A stretch of 64,000 nt of DNA, taken from NCBI RefSeq assembly GCF_049532895.1, contig NZ_CP064031.1:3906001-3970000 (forward strand). The letters run 5' to 3'. Under the pieces are notes generated by a model. That model did no database searches and had not been told where the DNA came from. It was given only the letters and a program-made list of their open reading frames with translations. Below are positions 1-7,850 of the stretch, in pieces. A program made the translations under genes and the position numbers. This stretch comes from Dyella_B acidisoli. Its GTDB lineage: Bacteria; Pseudomonadota; Gammaproteobacteria; Xanthomonadales; Rhodanobacteraceae. Each line of letters begins with the position of its first letter. The stretch's first letter is position 1.

Positions 1-447
1 AATACGTTCCCACTCGGCATCGCGTTGCACTTGCCACCATGCGCCATGTCCGCGCGCGGCGACAAACAGTTCTCCCGTGACCGGTGCCAGCACCACGCCC
101 AGCACGGGATCGCCGTTCTCGATCAAAGCGATGTTGACAGTGAATTCACCGTTGCGCTTGACGAATTCGCGCGTGCCGTCGAGGGGATCGACCAGCCAGT
201 ACCGCGACCATTCGCGACGTTGTTCCCACGGCAACTGGCTCGCTTCTTCCGAAACTACCGGCAACACGGGATCAAGCTGCGCCAAGCCGGAAGCGATGAC
301 TTTTTGCGCGGCCAGGTCAGCTGCCGTGAGCGGCGACCGATCGCTTTTCATCTCGACGTCGAAATCTTCGCGATAGACGACCATGATGGCGTCGCCGGCA
401 AGTCGCGCCAGCGTGCCGACTTCGAGCAGCAGAGGATGATCGGGCAT
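1..447 (-). CDS. cysQ: 3'(2'),5'-bisphosphate nucleotidase CysQ (partial, runs off left edge)
   Basis: This is the N-terminal 149 residues of an inositol-monophosphatase superfamily enzyme. CysQ removes the 3' phosphate of PAP/PAPS and so recycles the by-product of sulfate assimilation. The metal-binding signature DPLDGTREF is visible, preceded by a VVSEEAS segment, and DPLDGT followed by a charged residue and EF is typical of CysQ. The ATG at 447 lies 8 bp after the nudE stop. A GTG at 456 would overlap that stop and is less likely. The nudE-cysQ order is also found in Pseudomonas. The C-terminal metal-binding aspartate lies outside the window. Confidence 0.9.
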   Translation of the reverse strand, partial: MPDHPLLLEVGTLARLAGDAIMVVYREDFDVEMKSDRSPLTAADLAAQKVIASGLAQLDPVLPVVSEEASQLPWEQRREWSRYWLVDPLDGTREFVKRNGEFTVNIALIENGDPVLGVVLAPVTGELFVAARGHGAWWQVQRDAEWERI

Positions 448-455
448 GATGCTCA

Positions 456-1013
456 CTAGATGTGCAAACGTCCGGCAAGGTATTCGCGCGCAAGGAACAG
501 CGCGGCGATGGAGCGGCCTTCGGTGACATCGTCCCGTGAGACCAGGGTGTGCAATTCGGCGAGTTTCCACGGCACGACTTCAAGCGGCTCGGGTTCGTCG
601 CCCTGCAGTCGTTCGGGGTAAAGATCTTGTGCCAGCACCACGTGCGCCATGTGCGTCATGTACGACGGCGACAACGAGAGGTTGTGCAGGATCTTGAGCT
701 TGCGCGCGCCGTAGCCGACTTCTTCCTTCAGCTCGCGATCCGCGCCCTGCTCCACCGTTTCGTCCTGGTCGAGCCGACCTTTGGGCAGGCCCAGTTCGTA
801 ACGGTCCACGCCGACGCCGTATTCGCGGACCAGCAGCACGGTTTCATCGTCCAGCATGGGCACGATGATGACCGCGCCCAGGCCCCGCCCTTTGAGCCGC
901 TCATAGGTACGGTGCTGGCCGTTGGAGAATTCCAGATCCACCTGCTCCACATGCAGGAAGCTGCTGGTGGTGGTGTCGCGCGTGGCGTGGATGACGGGGT
1001 AGCGAGGCGGCAT
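456..1013 (-). CDS. nudE: ADP compounds hydrolase NudE (Nudix family)
   Basis: This 185-residue Nudix hydrolase should cleave ADP-ribose, NADH and Ap3A-type substrates. The Nudix box is complete: G, five residues, E, seven residues, then RELKEEVGY. It is preceded by ELGLPKG. The length matches E. coli NudE (about 186 residues) when the ATG at 1013 is used. The open frame continues upstream to 1166, but that part translates a palindromic repeat, so it is not taken as coding. No good ribosome binding site is visible. The gene follows hisN after 94 bp and precedes cysQ, so it is probably in the same operon. Confidence 0.92.
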   Translation of the reverse strand: MPPRYPVIHATRDTTTSSFLHVEQVDLEFSNGQHRTYERLKGRGLGAVIIVPMLDDETVLLVREYGVGVDRYELGLPKGRLDQDETVEQGADRELKEEVGYGARKLKILHNLSLSPSYMTHMAHVVLAQDLYPERLQGDEPEPLEVVPWKLAELHTLVSRDDVTEGRSIAALFLAREYLAGRLHI

Positions 1014-1039
1014 GGGAAGGGATTGTAACTGGCTTTTGC

Positions 1040-1077
1040 TCCCTCTCCCCGCCGGGGGAGAGGGCTGGGGTGAGGGG
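1040..1077. repeat. CCCTCTCCC palindromic repeat with TGGGGTGAGGGG tail
   Basis: An inverted repeat of CCCTCTCCCC and GGGGAGAGGG is followed by CTGGGGTGAGGGG. Related copies lie at 4080-4116 and, inside hrpA, at 55478-55519 and 55594-55630. This copy sits in the hisN-nudE gap of a probable operon, so it is more likely a mobile palindrome or RNA-stability element than a full terminator. Confidence 0.85.
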
Positions 1078-1107
1078 CAACCTTGCGCAATGTCTTGGGC
1101 AGCTCGG

Positions 1108-1887
1108 CTATCGACTGAAACGATTGAGCGCCTGCGCATGAATCGCCGGCGTACCGGCCAACACACTGCGGGTTTCCAGATTCAGCGACTTGCCTTCCAG
1201 ATCAGTGAATACGCCACCCGCCTCGCGCACGATCACTGCCAGCGCAGCCACGTCGAGAATATTCACATCGGACTCGATCACCAGATCCAGCCCTCCGCGC
1301 GCAAGCAGGTGGTAATGGCAGAAATCGCCATAACCGCGGATGCGGTTGCTGTCGCGAATCATCTGGCCCAATGCCTGCCATCGCGCATCGCCCGTAAGCG
1401 TCTTGACGTTGCCGGTGGAGATGGACGCCTGCGCCATTTCAGTCGTTGCCGCCACGTGCACGCGCTCGCCGTTGAACCACGTGCCGCCGCCTGCATGAGC
1501 CCACATGGTTTCGCCATAGACCGGTGCACTCGATAAACCCAGCACCAGTTCCCCCCGATACATCAGCGCGATTTGAGTGGAGAAAAACGGCGTGCGGCGC
1601 ACGAAGCTTTTGGTGCCATCCAGTGGATCGACCAACCAGAGCCATTCCGCGCTGTCGTTGTCGAGGCCGAACTCCTCACCGTAGATCGCCGCACCTGGCA
1701 GTGCCGGCGCAAGGATGGCGCGAATCGCCTGCTCGGCTTCGCGGTCGGCGATCGTCACCGGCGTAGCGTCGGATTTGATCTCCACATCGACGCCACGACG
1801 CCAGTAATGCCTAATCACCTCGGCGGCTGCGTCCGCCGCTTCGCGCGCGGCTTTCAGCGCCGCGCCCCATCGCTGTTCGTTCATCAT
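1108..1887 (-). CDS. hisN: Inositol monophosphatase family protein, likely histidinol-phosphatase (HisN type)
   Basis: The 259-residue protein has the full IMPase metal-site set: GEE at 70-72, DPLDGT at 87-92 and the ILDVAAL segment with D212. The stretch RGYGDFCHYHLLARGG before that last motif resembles HisN-type histidinol-phosphatases more than SuhB or CysQ, so the likely reaction is L-histidinol phosphate to L-histidinol. The substrate call is inference, because this superfamily also hydrolyses inositol and nucleotide phosphates. The start ATG at 1887 overlaps the gspN stop by 4 bp (ATGA), which indicates translational coupling. A second IMPase gene, cysQ, lies two genes downstream. Confidence 0.8.
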   Translation of the reverse strand: MMNEQRWGAALKAAREAADAAAEVIRHYWRRGVDVEIKSDATPVTIADREAEQAIRAILAPALPGAAIYGEEFGLDNDSAEWLWLVDPLDGTKSFVRRTPFFSTQIALMYRGELVLGLSSAPVYGETMWAHAGGGTWFNGERVHVAATTEMAQASISTGNVKTLTGDARWQALGQMIRDSNRIRGYGDFCHYHLLARGGLDLVIESDVNILDVAALAVIVREAGGVFTDLEGKSLNLETRSVLAGTPAIHAQALNRFSR

Positions 1888-2654
1888 TGCCTTGCCGCAG
1901 GACTCAGTTGTGCCAAACCACCACGATAGCGGAGTTCGAGCGTGCCGTCCGCTGCAGGTGTGCCCAGGCTGCGTAGCCAGCTCAGCACAGCGGGATCATC
2001 GTTGCGGGGAATAAGGCGAATTTGCAAATCCCAGCCCAAAGGGCTGAGAGATAGCCGTCCGGACGTCTGTACCGGGCCGCTGCCATTGTCGTTGAGCGTG
2101 CCCTGGATGGCGCCCGACTGGCCGGTGACTGCCAGCATCATCGTGCCCAAAGGAACTTCGCCTTGCGCGGTGCGGACTGAAGCCTGCCACCAGTTGCCGG
2201 TAGCATCGAGCTGCATCGGCCAAATGCCCTGTAACTGTGCCTGCGGCATCTGCACATCAAGCAGGCCTTGCGGCGCTCCGTGCAGCCACGGTTGCGTGCC
2301 GAGCATCGCCATATTCATATGCAGAGTGAGGTCACGCACGTCCATCTGTGTCGAGGAAGGACGATGTATCTGGGCCTTCAGCTGCAGCTGCGGCTGATGG
2401 AGGTCCACGCCTACGTGGATATCGCCGAGCAGGGCGCGATGAGAAAGCGTCCAATCGAGGCTACCGAGCGGCGGACCATTCGCAATCGACACTTGCTCAG
2501 CCCGGCCCTGCCACAGCGTTCCGCTGACTCCCTCCAAGTGCACGCCACGCAGCTGCGACTGCAACAAGGGCAAGGCCCAGCTTGCCGGAACGAACCATAT
2601 CAGCGCACCTACAGCAAGCACACCTACCAGAAAAATCGACAACCAACGCTTCAT
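1884..2654 (-). CDS. gspN: Type II secretion system protein N (GspN/XpsN)
   Basis: This 256-residue protein has a single N-terminal membrane anchor (about residues 4-28) and a periplasmic region rich in beta-type sequence. It carries the pattern seen in GspN proteins: GVSGTLWQGRA, SLDWTL and LSPLGWDLQIRLIPRND. GspN is an accessory inner-membrane component of the type II secretion system. No other gsp gene is in the window. Here it heads a small operon and overlaps hisN by 4 bp. It is divergent from bioA across 52 bp. Confidence 0.85.
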   Translation of the reverse strand: MKRWLSIFLVGVLAVGALIWFVPASWALPLLQSQLRGVHLEGVSGTLWQGRAEQVSIANGPPLGSLDWTLSHRALLGDIHVGVDLHQPQLQLKAQIHRPSSTQMDVRDLTLHMNMAMLGTQPWLHGAPQGLLDVQMPQAQLQGIWPMQLDATGNWWQASVRTAQGEVPLGTMMLAVTGQSGAIQGTLNDNGSGPVQTSGRLSLSPLGWDLQIRLIPRNDDPAVLSWLRSLGTPAADGTLELRYRGGLAQLSPAARQ

Positions 2655-2706
2655 CAGCCTTCCGTCAATGCTTGAGCCCTATCGCGGCTACCCCGATCAT
2701 AGCCAC

Positions 2707-4071
2707 ATGAATCATCAACTCGACGCCAACGCCGCCCTCGCCCAGCGCGATCTCCGCCACATCTGGCACCCCTGCACCCAGATGCACGATCACGAATACG
2801 TACCGATGGTGCCGATTGTGCGAGGTGAAGGCGCGTGGCTGATCGACGCGGACGGGCGCCGCTATCTGGATGGCATCAGCTCCTGGTGGACCAATCTGTT
2901 CGGCCATGCCAATCCGCGTATCGCCGCGGCGCTGGCCGAACAGGCCCGCACGCTGGAGCACGTGATTTTTGCCGGTTTTACGCATCCGGTCGCGATCGAA
3001 TTGGCCGAGCGGCTGGTGGACATCACGCCGCAAGGTTTGGAGAAGGTCTTCTTCGCCGACAACGGTTCGGCGGCCATCGAAGTGGCGCTGAAAATGAGCT
3101 TCCACTATTGGCTCAACCAGGGACATGGTGAAAAGACGCGATTCATTGCGCTCACCGGCAGTTATCACGGCGAAACGCTTGGTGCCTTGTCGGTCAGCGA
3201 CGTAGCGCTGTACCGCAAGACCTATGCGCCCTTGCTGCTTACTCCGATACTCGCGCCCTCACCCGATATATACGAAGGTGAACCGGGCGAATCGCCCGAA
3301 CAAATCGCCGCGCGCCGGTTGGAAACCATGCGCGAGCTGCTGGAGCGCCACGCGCAAGAAGCCTGCGCAGTAATCGTGGAGCCATTGGTGCAATGCGCTG
3401 GCGGCATGCGCATGTATCACCCGAGTTATCTCAGCGGCCTGCGTGCGTTGTGCGATCAGTATCACGTGCACCTCATCGCTGATGAAATCGCCGTGGGTTT
3501 CGGTCGCACCGGCACGATGTTCGCGTGCGAACAGGCCGCTATTGCGCCGGATTTCATGTGCCTGTCCAAGGGGCTGACTGGCGGCACCCTGCCGCTCTCC
3601 GCCGTGCTCACCACGCAGCGCATGTATGACGCCTTCTACGCCGAATACAGTGCAGGCAAAGCGTTTCTGCACTCGCACAGCTACACCGGCAATCCGCTTG
3701 CATGCCGAGCTGCGCTGGAAACCTTGAACATCTTTCGCGACGAACCGGTGCTGGAACATAACCGGACGCTAACTGCGCATCTTGCCAAGCGACTGGCACC
3801 ACTACGCGAGCATCCAAACGTGGCTGACGTACGTCAGCACGGCATGATCGCTGCGGTGGAGTTGGTGGCTGACAAGGCAACGCGACGCGCGTTTCCTTCG
3901 GAGGAACGGCGCGGCTTGCGCGTCTATTTGCATGGACTGGAACACGGCGCGTTGCTGCGGCCGTTGGGCAACATCATCTACTTCATGCCGCCCTACGTGG
4001 TGAGCGAAGACGAGATTGATCATCTCGTGGATGTAGCTAGCGCAGGGATTGCGCGTGCGGTCGTAGCCTGA
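2707..4071 (+). CDS. bioA: Adenosylmethionine-8-amino-7-oxononanoate aminotransferase
   Basis: This 454-residue fold-type I PLP aminotransferase converts KAPA to DAPA, the third dedicated step of biotin synthesis. Visible features are SSWWTNLFGHANPRI near the N-terminus, GSAAIEVALKM for cofactor phosphate binding, the D of IADEIAVGFGRTG, and the PLP lysine K288 in CLSKGLTGG. The ATG at 2707 is preferred because it gives the usual start MNHQLDANAALAQRDLRHIWHPC-type N-terminus. An upstream non-ATG start at 2668 would add 13 unusual residues. No other bio gene is adjacent. Confidence 0.95.
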   Translation: MNHQLDANAALAQRDLRHIWHPCTQMHDHEYVPMVPIVRGEGAWLIDADGRRYLDGISSWWTNLFGHANPRIAAALAEQARTLEHVIFAGFTHPVAIELAERLVDITPQGLEKVFFADNGSAAIEVALKMSFHYWLNQGHGEKTRFIALTGSYHGETLGALSVSDVALYRKTYAPLLLTPILAPSPDIYEGEPGESPEQIAARRLETMRELLERHAQEACAVIVEPLVQCAGGMRMYHPSYLSGLRALCDQYHVHLIADEIAVGFGRTGTMFACEQAAIAPDFMCLSKGLTGGTLPLSAVLTTQRMYDAFYAEYSAGKAFLHSHSYTGNPLACRAALETLNIFRDEPVLEHNRTLTAHLAKRLAPLREHPNVADVRQHGMIAAVELVADKATRRAFPSEERRGLRVYLHGLEHGALLRPLGNIIYFMPPYVVSEDEIDHLVDVASAGIARAVVA

Positions 4072-4079
4072 TGCAAATG

Positions 4080-4116
4080 CCCCTCTCCATCTTCGGGAGA
4101 GGGGTTGGGGTGAGGG
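4080..4116. repeat. CCCTCTCC palindromic repeat downstream of bioA
   Basis: CCCCTCTCC, a six-base loop and GGGAGAGGGG are followed by TTGGGGTGAGGG. It begins 9 bp after the bioA stop. It belongs to the same family as 1040-1077 and could act as a weak terminator stem, but no U-tract follows. Confidence 0.8.
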
Positions 4117-4172
4117 TGCGATCAACGCGCAAAAACCAAGACTTGCGTGAAAAGTCTAGATCACGCTTCGCC

Positions 4173-4222
4173 CGAACCCTCATCCGCCCTTCGGGCACCT
4201 TCTCCCAAAGGAAGAAGGAAGG
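4173..4222. repeat. CCCTCATCCGCCCTTCGGGC repeat
   Basis: CCCTCATCCGCC, a GCCCTTCGGGC hairpin and ACCTTCTCCC form a repeat unit that often accompanies the CCCTCTCC palindromes in related genomes (family knowledge). It lies between bioA and the convergent small secreted protein gene and may end transcription of both. Confidence 0.55.
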
Positions 4223-4231
4223 GTGCAGCAG

Positions 4232-4552
4232 CTAATGACCACCGCCGCCGCGAATCGTAACGGCCGGATCCAGTCTCTCCAGCGCTGGCCCAAGCTGGGT
4301 TTCGCCAGTGGCATCGATATCCTGCTTGCTATACGAACGGCCCGCGACCGGCAAGCATTCACCCGGCTTGGCCTTGATCAGGCTGCCGGTATCACGGATG
4401 CAATTACGATCGCCCGGTTTGAGCGGCGAGCGCGGCACGGTCTTGGCCGGTGCGGACGCTTGCTGATCCGCTTGAGGCGCGCTTTGCGGTGCAGCGAATG
4501 CCACGGTCACCATACCAGCCGCCAGAGCTGCGCAAATAACCCGTTTGAACAT
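4232..4552 (-). CDS. Small secreted protein of unknown function
   Basis: This 106-residue protein has a signal peptide (MFKRVICAALAAGMVTVAFA, likely cleaved before APQS), then a Q/A/P-rich stretch. The mature part has two cysteines, in RNCIRDTGS and GECLPVAGRS, and the protein ends in RGGGGH. The start is fixed by a strong ribosome binding site, AGGAGG, about 6 bp upstream of the ATG at 4552; the open frame continues to 4630 without such a site. I do not recognise a family. The two cysteines could form a disulfide in the periplasm. It stands alone between rsmE (divergent) and bioA (convergent). Confidence 0.8.
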   Translation of the reverse strand: MFKRVICAALAAGMVTVAFAAPQSAPQADQQASAPAKTVPRSPLKPGDRNCIRDTGSLIKAKPGECLPVAGRSYSKQDIDATGETQLGPALERLDPAVTIRGGGGH

Positions 4553-4720
4553 GGCAAACCTCCTGCTCGCAAATGGGGGAAAAGAGCGAGCTACGTAGGT
4601 AAGACCATGCTGATACCAGCTTAGGTTCATCGCAAGGCCTATTTTACTGGAACGCGTTCAGATGGCTGAACAACGATGCGCCTAGCGCTATGCTGGACAA
4701 CCTGCCATTGATCGAAGCTT

Positions 4721-5455
4721 ATGCGCACCATCCGCATCCACGTCGACCAGCCGCTGACGCCTGCCGCCACACTGAGCTTGCCTGTGCAAGCCGCGGAGCA
4801 CGTGGCGCGCGTGCTGCGCATGAATGCGGGGGACGCACTAACCGTTTTCAACGGCGATGGCTACGACTACGTAACCACGATCGTGAGCGTCGGCAAGCGC
4901 GATGTAGTCGTCCACATCGACGGCTGCGAAGAAGTTGCGAATGAATCACCGCTGCAACTTACGTTGGCGCAAGGTGTTGCGCGTGGCGAGAAGATGGATC
5001 TGATCGTGCAGAAAGCCACTGAACTGGGTGTTGCGCGCATCGTGCCCTTGTTTACCGAACGCTCCGAAGTAAAGCTCGATCCCGCCCGCGCGGAAAAACG
5101 CCTACAGCATTGGCGCGCGGTGGCTGCCAGTGCGTGCGAGCAAAGCGGTCGCGTACGCCTCCCCGAAGTGATGCCTGCGCAACCACTGCAAACCTGGCTG
5201 GAAGGTCTTGCCAATGATGGCGCCCAGCGTCTGGCGTTGCTGCCCGAGGGTACTCAGCGAGCGCGTGAAGTGCGCTTCAGCGAGTCAGGTGGCTTGCTGG
5301 TGGTGGGACCCGAAGGCGGCTTAGGCGAGCGCGATGTTGCGGCACTGCGCGAAGCTGGCTTTCGAGGGCTGCAACTAGGGCCGCGCATTTTGCGCACAGA
5401 AACTGCGGGATTGGCCGCGCTGGCTGCGTTGCAAGCGTTGCACGGGGATTTGTAG
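4721..5455 (+). CDS. rsmE: 16S rRNA (uracil(1498)-N3)-methyltransferase
   Basis: This 244-residue SPOUT methyltransferase modifies U1498 of 16S rRNA. An N-terminal PUA-like part (HVARVLRMNAGDALTVFNGD) is followed by the SPOUT domain with the knot residues VVGPEGGLGERDV and LGPRILRTETA at the C-terminus. The length matches the family. The stop codon TAG (5453-5455) is also the left edge of a palindromic repeat. Confidence 0.95.
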   Translation: MRTIRIHVDQPLTPAATLSLPVQAAEHVARVLRMNAGDALTVFNGDGYDYVTTIVSVGKRDVVVHIDGCEEVANESPLQLTLAQGVARGEKMDLIVQKATELGVARIVPLFTERSEVKLDPARAEKRLQHWRAVAASACEQSGRVRLPEVMPAQPLQTWLEGLANDGAQRLALLPEGTQRAREVRFSESGGLLVVGPEGGLGERDVAALREAGFRGLQLGPRILRTETAGLAALAALQALHGDL

Positions 5456-5525
5456 GTTGGGTTAGCCCAGCGTAACCCAACAACAATGGCCTGAAATTGT
5501 TGGGTTACGTTGCGCTAACCCAACC
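5453..5525. repeat. TAGGTTGGGTTAG nested palindrome, rsmE/chpC convergent gap
   Basis: The left half TAGGTTGGGTTAGCCCAGC, GTAACCCAACAACAAT and a right half in reverse complement fold into one long hairpin with smaller palindromes in each arm. It is closely related to 53353-53429. The first three bases are the rsmE stop codon. It may serve as a two-way terminator for rsmE and chpC. Confidence 0.88.
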
Positions 5526-5547
5526 TGCATGATCTAGGCAGTAGAAA

Positions 5548-6024
5548 TCAGCTCGCCTGACGCAGCAACTCGGTCACCTCGATCTCGATACCTTCGAGAT
5601 CCGGAATCACTGCAATGTCATCGCGCACCAGCACCTGCGCTTTCACGCCGCGCGGCAATGGCTTGCCATCATGCGTGGGAATGATCAGCTCGGCGTTGAG
5701 TGTGGTCAGGCGCGGGAAACCTTGCGTGACCACCGCAACGAACGGCACGTCGGGATTGTCGCCAAGCGCCTTGAGCACAGCCACACGCACGCTGAGTTCG
5801 GTGTCGCCTTCCTCGGCATTGGCCAGCTTGGTGAATGACACCAGCGGCACGCGCCAACCACGCCAAGCAATGCGGCCGAGCAACCACTCAGGGGCGCCGG
5901 CAACGGGTTCGGGGGTGGCGAAGGTGATCACTTCGGCCACGGTCGCATTCGGCAGCAGCAGGCGCAGATTGCCTACTGGTACCAGCACGCAGCGGATTTC
6001 GCGGGGTAACGGCTGTTCACTCAT
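5548..6024 (-). CDS. chpC: CheW-like coupling protein ChpC
   Basis: This 158-residue CheW-domain protein starts MSEQPLPREIRCVLVPVGNLRLLLPN. It has the CheW core pattern: LLPNATVAEVI, then LLGRIAWRGWRVPLVS, then a C-terminal PDLEGIEIE segment. CheW-like proteins couple the receptor array to the histidine kinase at the inner membrane. The ATG at 6024 overlaps the chpB stop by 4 bp (ATGA). It is the last gene of the pil-chp operon, matching chpC of Pseudomonas; chpD and chpE are not present after it. Confidence 0.85.
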   Translation of the reverse strand: MSEQPLPREIRCVLVPVGNLRLLLPNATVAEVITFATPEPVAGAPEWLLGRIAWRGWRVPLVSFTKLANAEEGDTELSVRVAVLKALGDNPDVPFVAVVTQGFPRLTTLNAELIIPTHDGKPLPRGVKAQVLVRDDIAVIPDLEGIEIEVTELLRQAS

Positions 6025-7850
6025 CGGAAGTCCTCCACCAGCCGCACCGCCAATTCCTGCGGCGAACCGGAAAAGCTGGCCAGGCGTTCGGCCATCACGC
6101 CGTTGACCATGTCTGTGTAGTGATCGCTGAAGGCCGCTTCCACCCACACCTGCCCGCCACGATCATGGATGGCTTGTGCGCCAGCCACGGCATCGGTGGC
6201 TTGGCCGGCGAACACGATCGCCAGTGCGTCACGCCCAAATACGTTCGCCGCCATCGTGAAGCTGCTGTCGATGGAGGGCAGCATGCCACTGACGTCATCG
6301 TTCGCGGCACTGAGTTCCACGCGACCGTCGCGAGTGATGCGCACCTGCTGCCCACGCGGCACCACCACGACTTCGCCATTGCGCGCGCGCATACCCGTAG
6401 CGGCAACCTTGATCGGCAAGCTGCAACGTGTGGTCAGTGATGCAATCAACGGTTCCAATGCATCCCGGCTGTGATGCTGGGTGAGCAGGATCGGCATTTT
6501 CAGATTGCCCGGCAGTGCGCCGAGGAAAGTCGCCAACGATGCATCGCTGTCACGCGCTGCACCGAGTACGAGCAAGTTCGCGAACGCGGAATCCAGCTCC
6601 TGCAGATGCGACTCGACTGGCACGTATTCGTCCTGGGGCGCGATAGCTTCTTCCATCGACACCAGTTCCAGGCTCATACCCGGCTCGACCGGCGACTCGT
6701 GTTCCAGAAACTCGACATCGGGTGCCAGATAGTCCGACGCGCTGACTTTCTCGATACCGAACGCCTTATCGCCCGCGGGTGGCGTCGCCGCATGATCATC
6801 CTCCGCCATGAAGCCCCATTCCGGTGCGACAGGCGAGGGTGTCTGTTGGGCAAGCGTCGCCTTTTCGATCACCGGCGGGGTGAACTCCTCGTCAAGCGAA
6901 GCGAGCGAGAGGTGATCCAGGTTGATGTTGAACGCTGGGGCCTGCATACGCGCCGGCTCCGGTTCAGGTACCGGCGCAGGAGCGAATCCAGGCGACGTCG
7001 GAATGTCATCGTGATTGATGTTGAACGTCGGCGCTTCCATCCGAGCCGGTTCCGGTACGGCTGCGGGCGCGAACGCAAGCGAGGTCGGAATGTCATCGTG
7101 CGCAACAGGCACGGCGTCGTCATGCCAACTGAAATCGCCGTCGTGCAGCGGCTGCAAATCCTCTTCCGCCTTGAATTTCAGCGAACCGAATTCGTTTTCC
7201 GGCTCGTGCGGCGCTTCGTCGGACGCCAGCAGCGCTTCCAATTCAGCCGCCAGTGTTTCGGACGAGGCCGGCGCGGCAGCAACTTCCTCGTGCACCAGCG
7301 ATGTGTCTACGATGGGTTCGTGCGCCGCGGGAACTTCCGCCACCGGCTCAGGCAGTGGTTCCAGTTCGGGCTCCGGTTCGAGCAGCGGTTCTACAACGGG
7401 CAGTGCAGCGGCGGCAGCCAGTGGCTCGGGCTGTGGTTCCACCGCAGCAGGCATCACCGGCGTCACGGGTACTTCCACCGCACGCGCATGCTCTGGGCGC
7501 GGCGGATCAATGGTGTCGCTCTTGAGCGTTTTAGCGGCCAGATGGCGCGCCCACCGCGCACGATCCCAGCCGTCCAGGCCACGACTGGCCTGCGCATCGT
7601 TGAAGACGACGGGAATGTCGCCGGCAGCGACCAGCTCATAGATCAGGTCAAGCGCGGCGTCGTCCACCGAGTCGTCCAGATTCACCACCAGCACGTTCAC
7701 GCCGGCTTGCCGCAGTTTCACTACGTCGAAGCTGCTGACCGGACCTTCGTGCGCAATCCGAGCACCGTGCTCGGAAAGTGCGGTGCGCAGATGACTTCCC
7801 AACTCCACGTCATCGAACAGCAGCGCTACCGCAACAGCGTTATTGCTCAT
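6021..7850 (-). CDS. chpB: ChpB-like CheB-domain protein lacking the catalytic serine
   Basis: The 609-residue protein has an N-terminal region (1-110) resembling a degenerate receiver domain, then about 300 residues of Pro/Glu/Ala-rich linker, then a CheB-type methylesterase fold (about 422-609). CheB esterases use Ser in GASTGG, a His in QHM and an Asp in GMGNDG. Here the aligned segments are LGAARDS (Ala432 in the Ser position, codon at 6555-6557), TQHH (His459) and GQATDA (Asp553). The esterase is therefore probably inactive. It is almost twice the length of Pseudomonas ChpB (about 340 residues). It overlaps the chpA end by 11 bp and chpC by 4 bp. Confidence 0.85.
   Translation of the reverse strand: MSNNAVAVALLFDDVELGSHLRTALSEHGARIAHEGPVSSFDVVKLRQAGVNVLVVNLDDSVDDAALDLIYELVAAGDIPVVFNDAQASRGLDGWDRARWARHLAAKTLKSDTIDPPRPEHARAVEVPVTPVMPAAVEPQPEPLAAAAALPVVEPLLEPEPELEPLPEPVAEVPAAHEPIVDTSLVHEEVAAAPASSETLAAELEALLASDEAPHEPENEFGSLKFKAEEDLQPLHDGDFSWHDDAVPVAHDDIPTSLAFAPAAVPEPARMEAPTFNINHDDIPTSPGFAPAPVPEPEPARMQAPAFNINLDHLSLASLDEEFTPPVIEKATLAQQTPSPVAPEWGFMAEDDHAATPPAGDKAFGIEKVSASDYLAPDVEFLEHESPVEPGMSLELVSMEEAIAPQDEYVPVESHLQELDSAFANLLVLGAARDSDASLATFLGALPGNLKMPILLTQHHSRDALEPLIASLTTRCSLPIKVAATGMRARNGEVVVVPRGQQVRITRDGRVELSAANDDVSGMLPSIDSSFTMAANVFGRDALAIVFAGQATDAVAGAQAIHDRGGQVWVEAAFSDHYTDMVNGVMAERLASFSGSPQELAVRLVEDFR
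6918..7097 (-). repeat. Two tandem coding repeats in the ChpB linker
   Basis: Two near-identical units of 29 and 31 residues follow each other in the linker. Both begin DDIPTS and both end in FNIN plus one residue, with PEPARM in the middle. The DNA is also similar between units, so this is a recent in-frame duplication. Confidence 0.85.

Noticed and set aside
1014..1166. N-terminal extension of NudE to 236 residues
   Set aside because: The extra part translates a CCCTCTCCC palindrome found elsewhere in intergenic DNA, and NudE proteins have about 186 residues.
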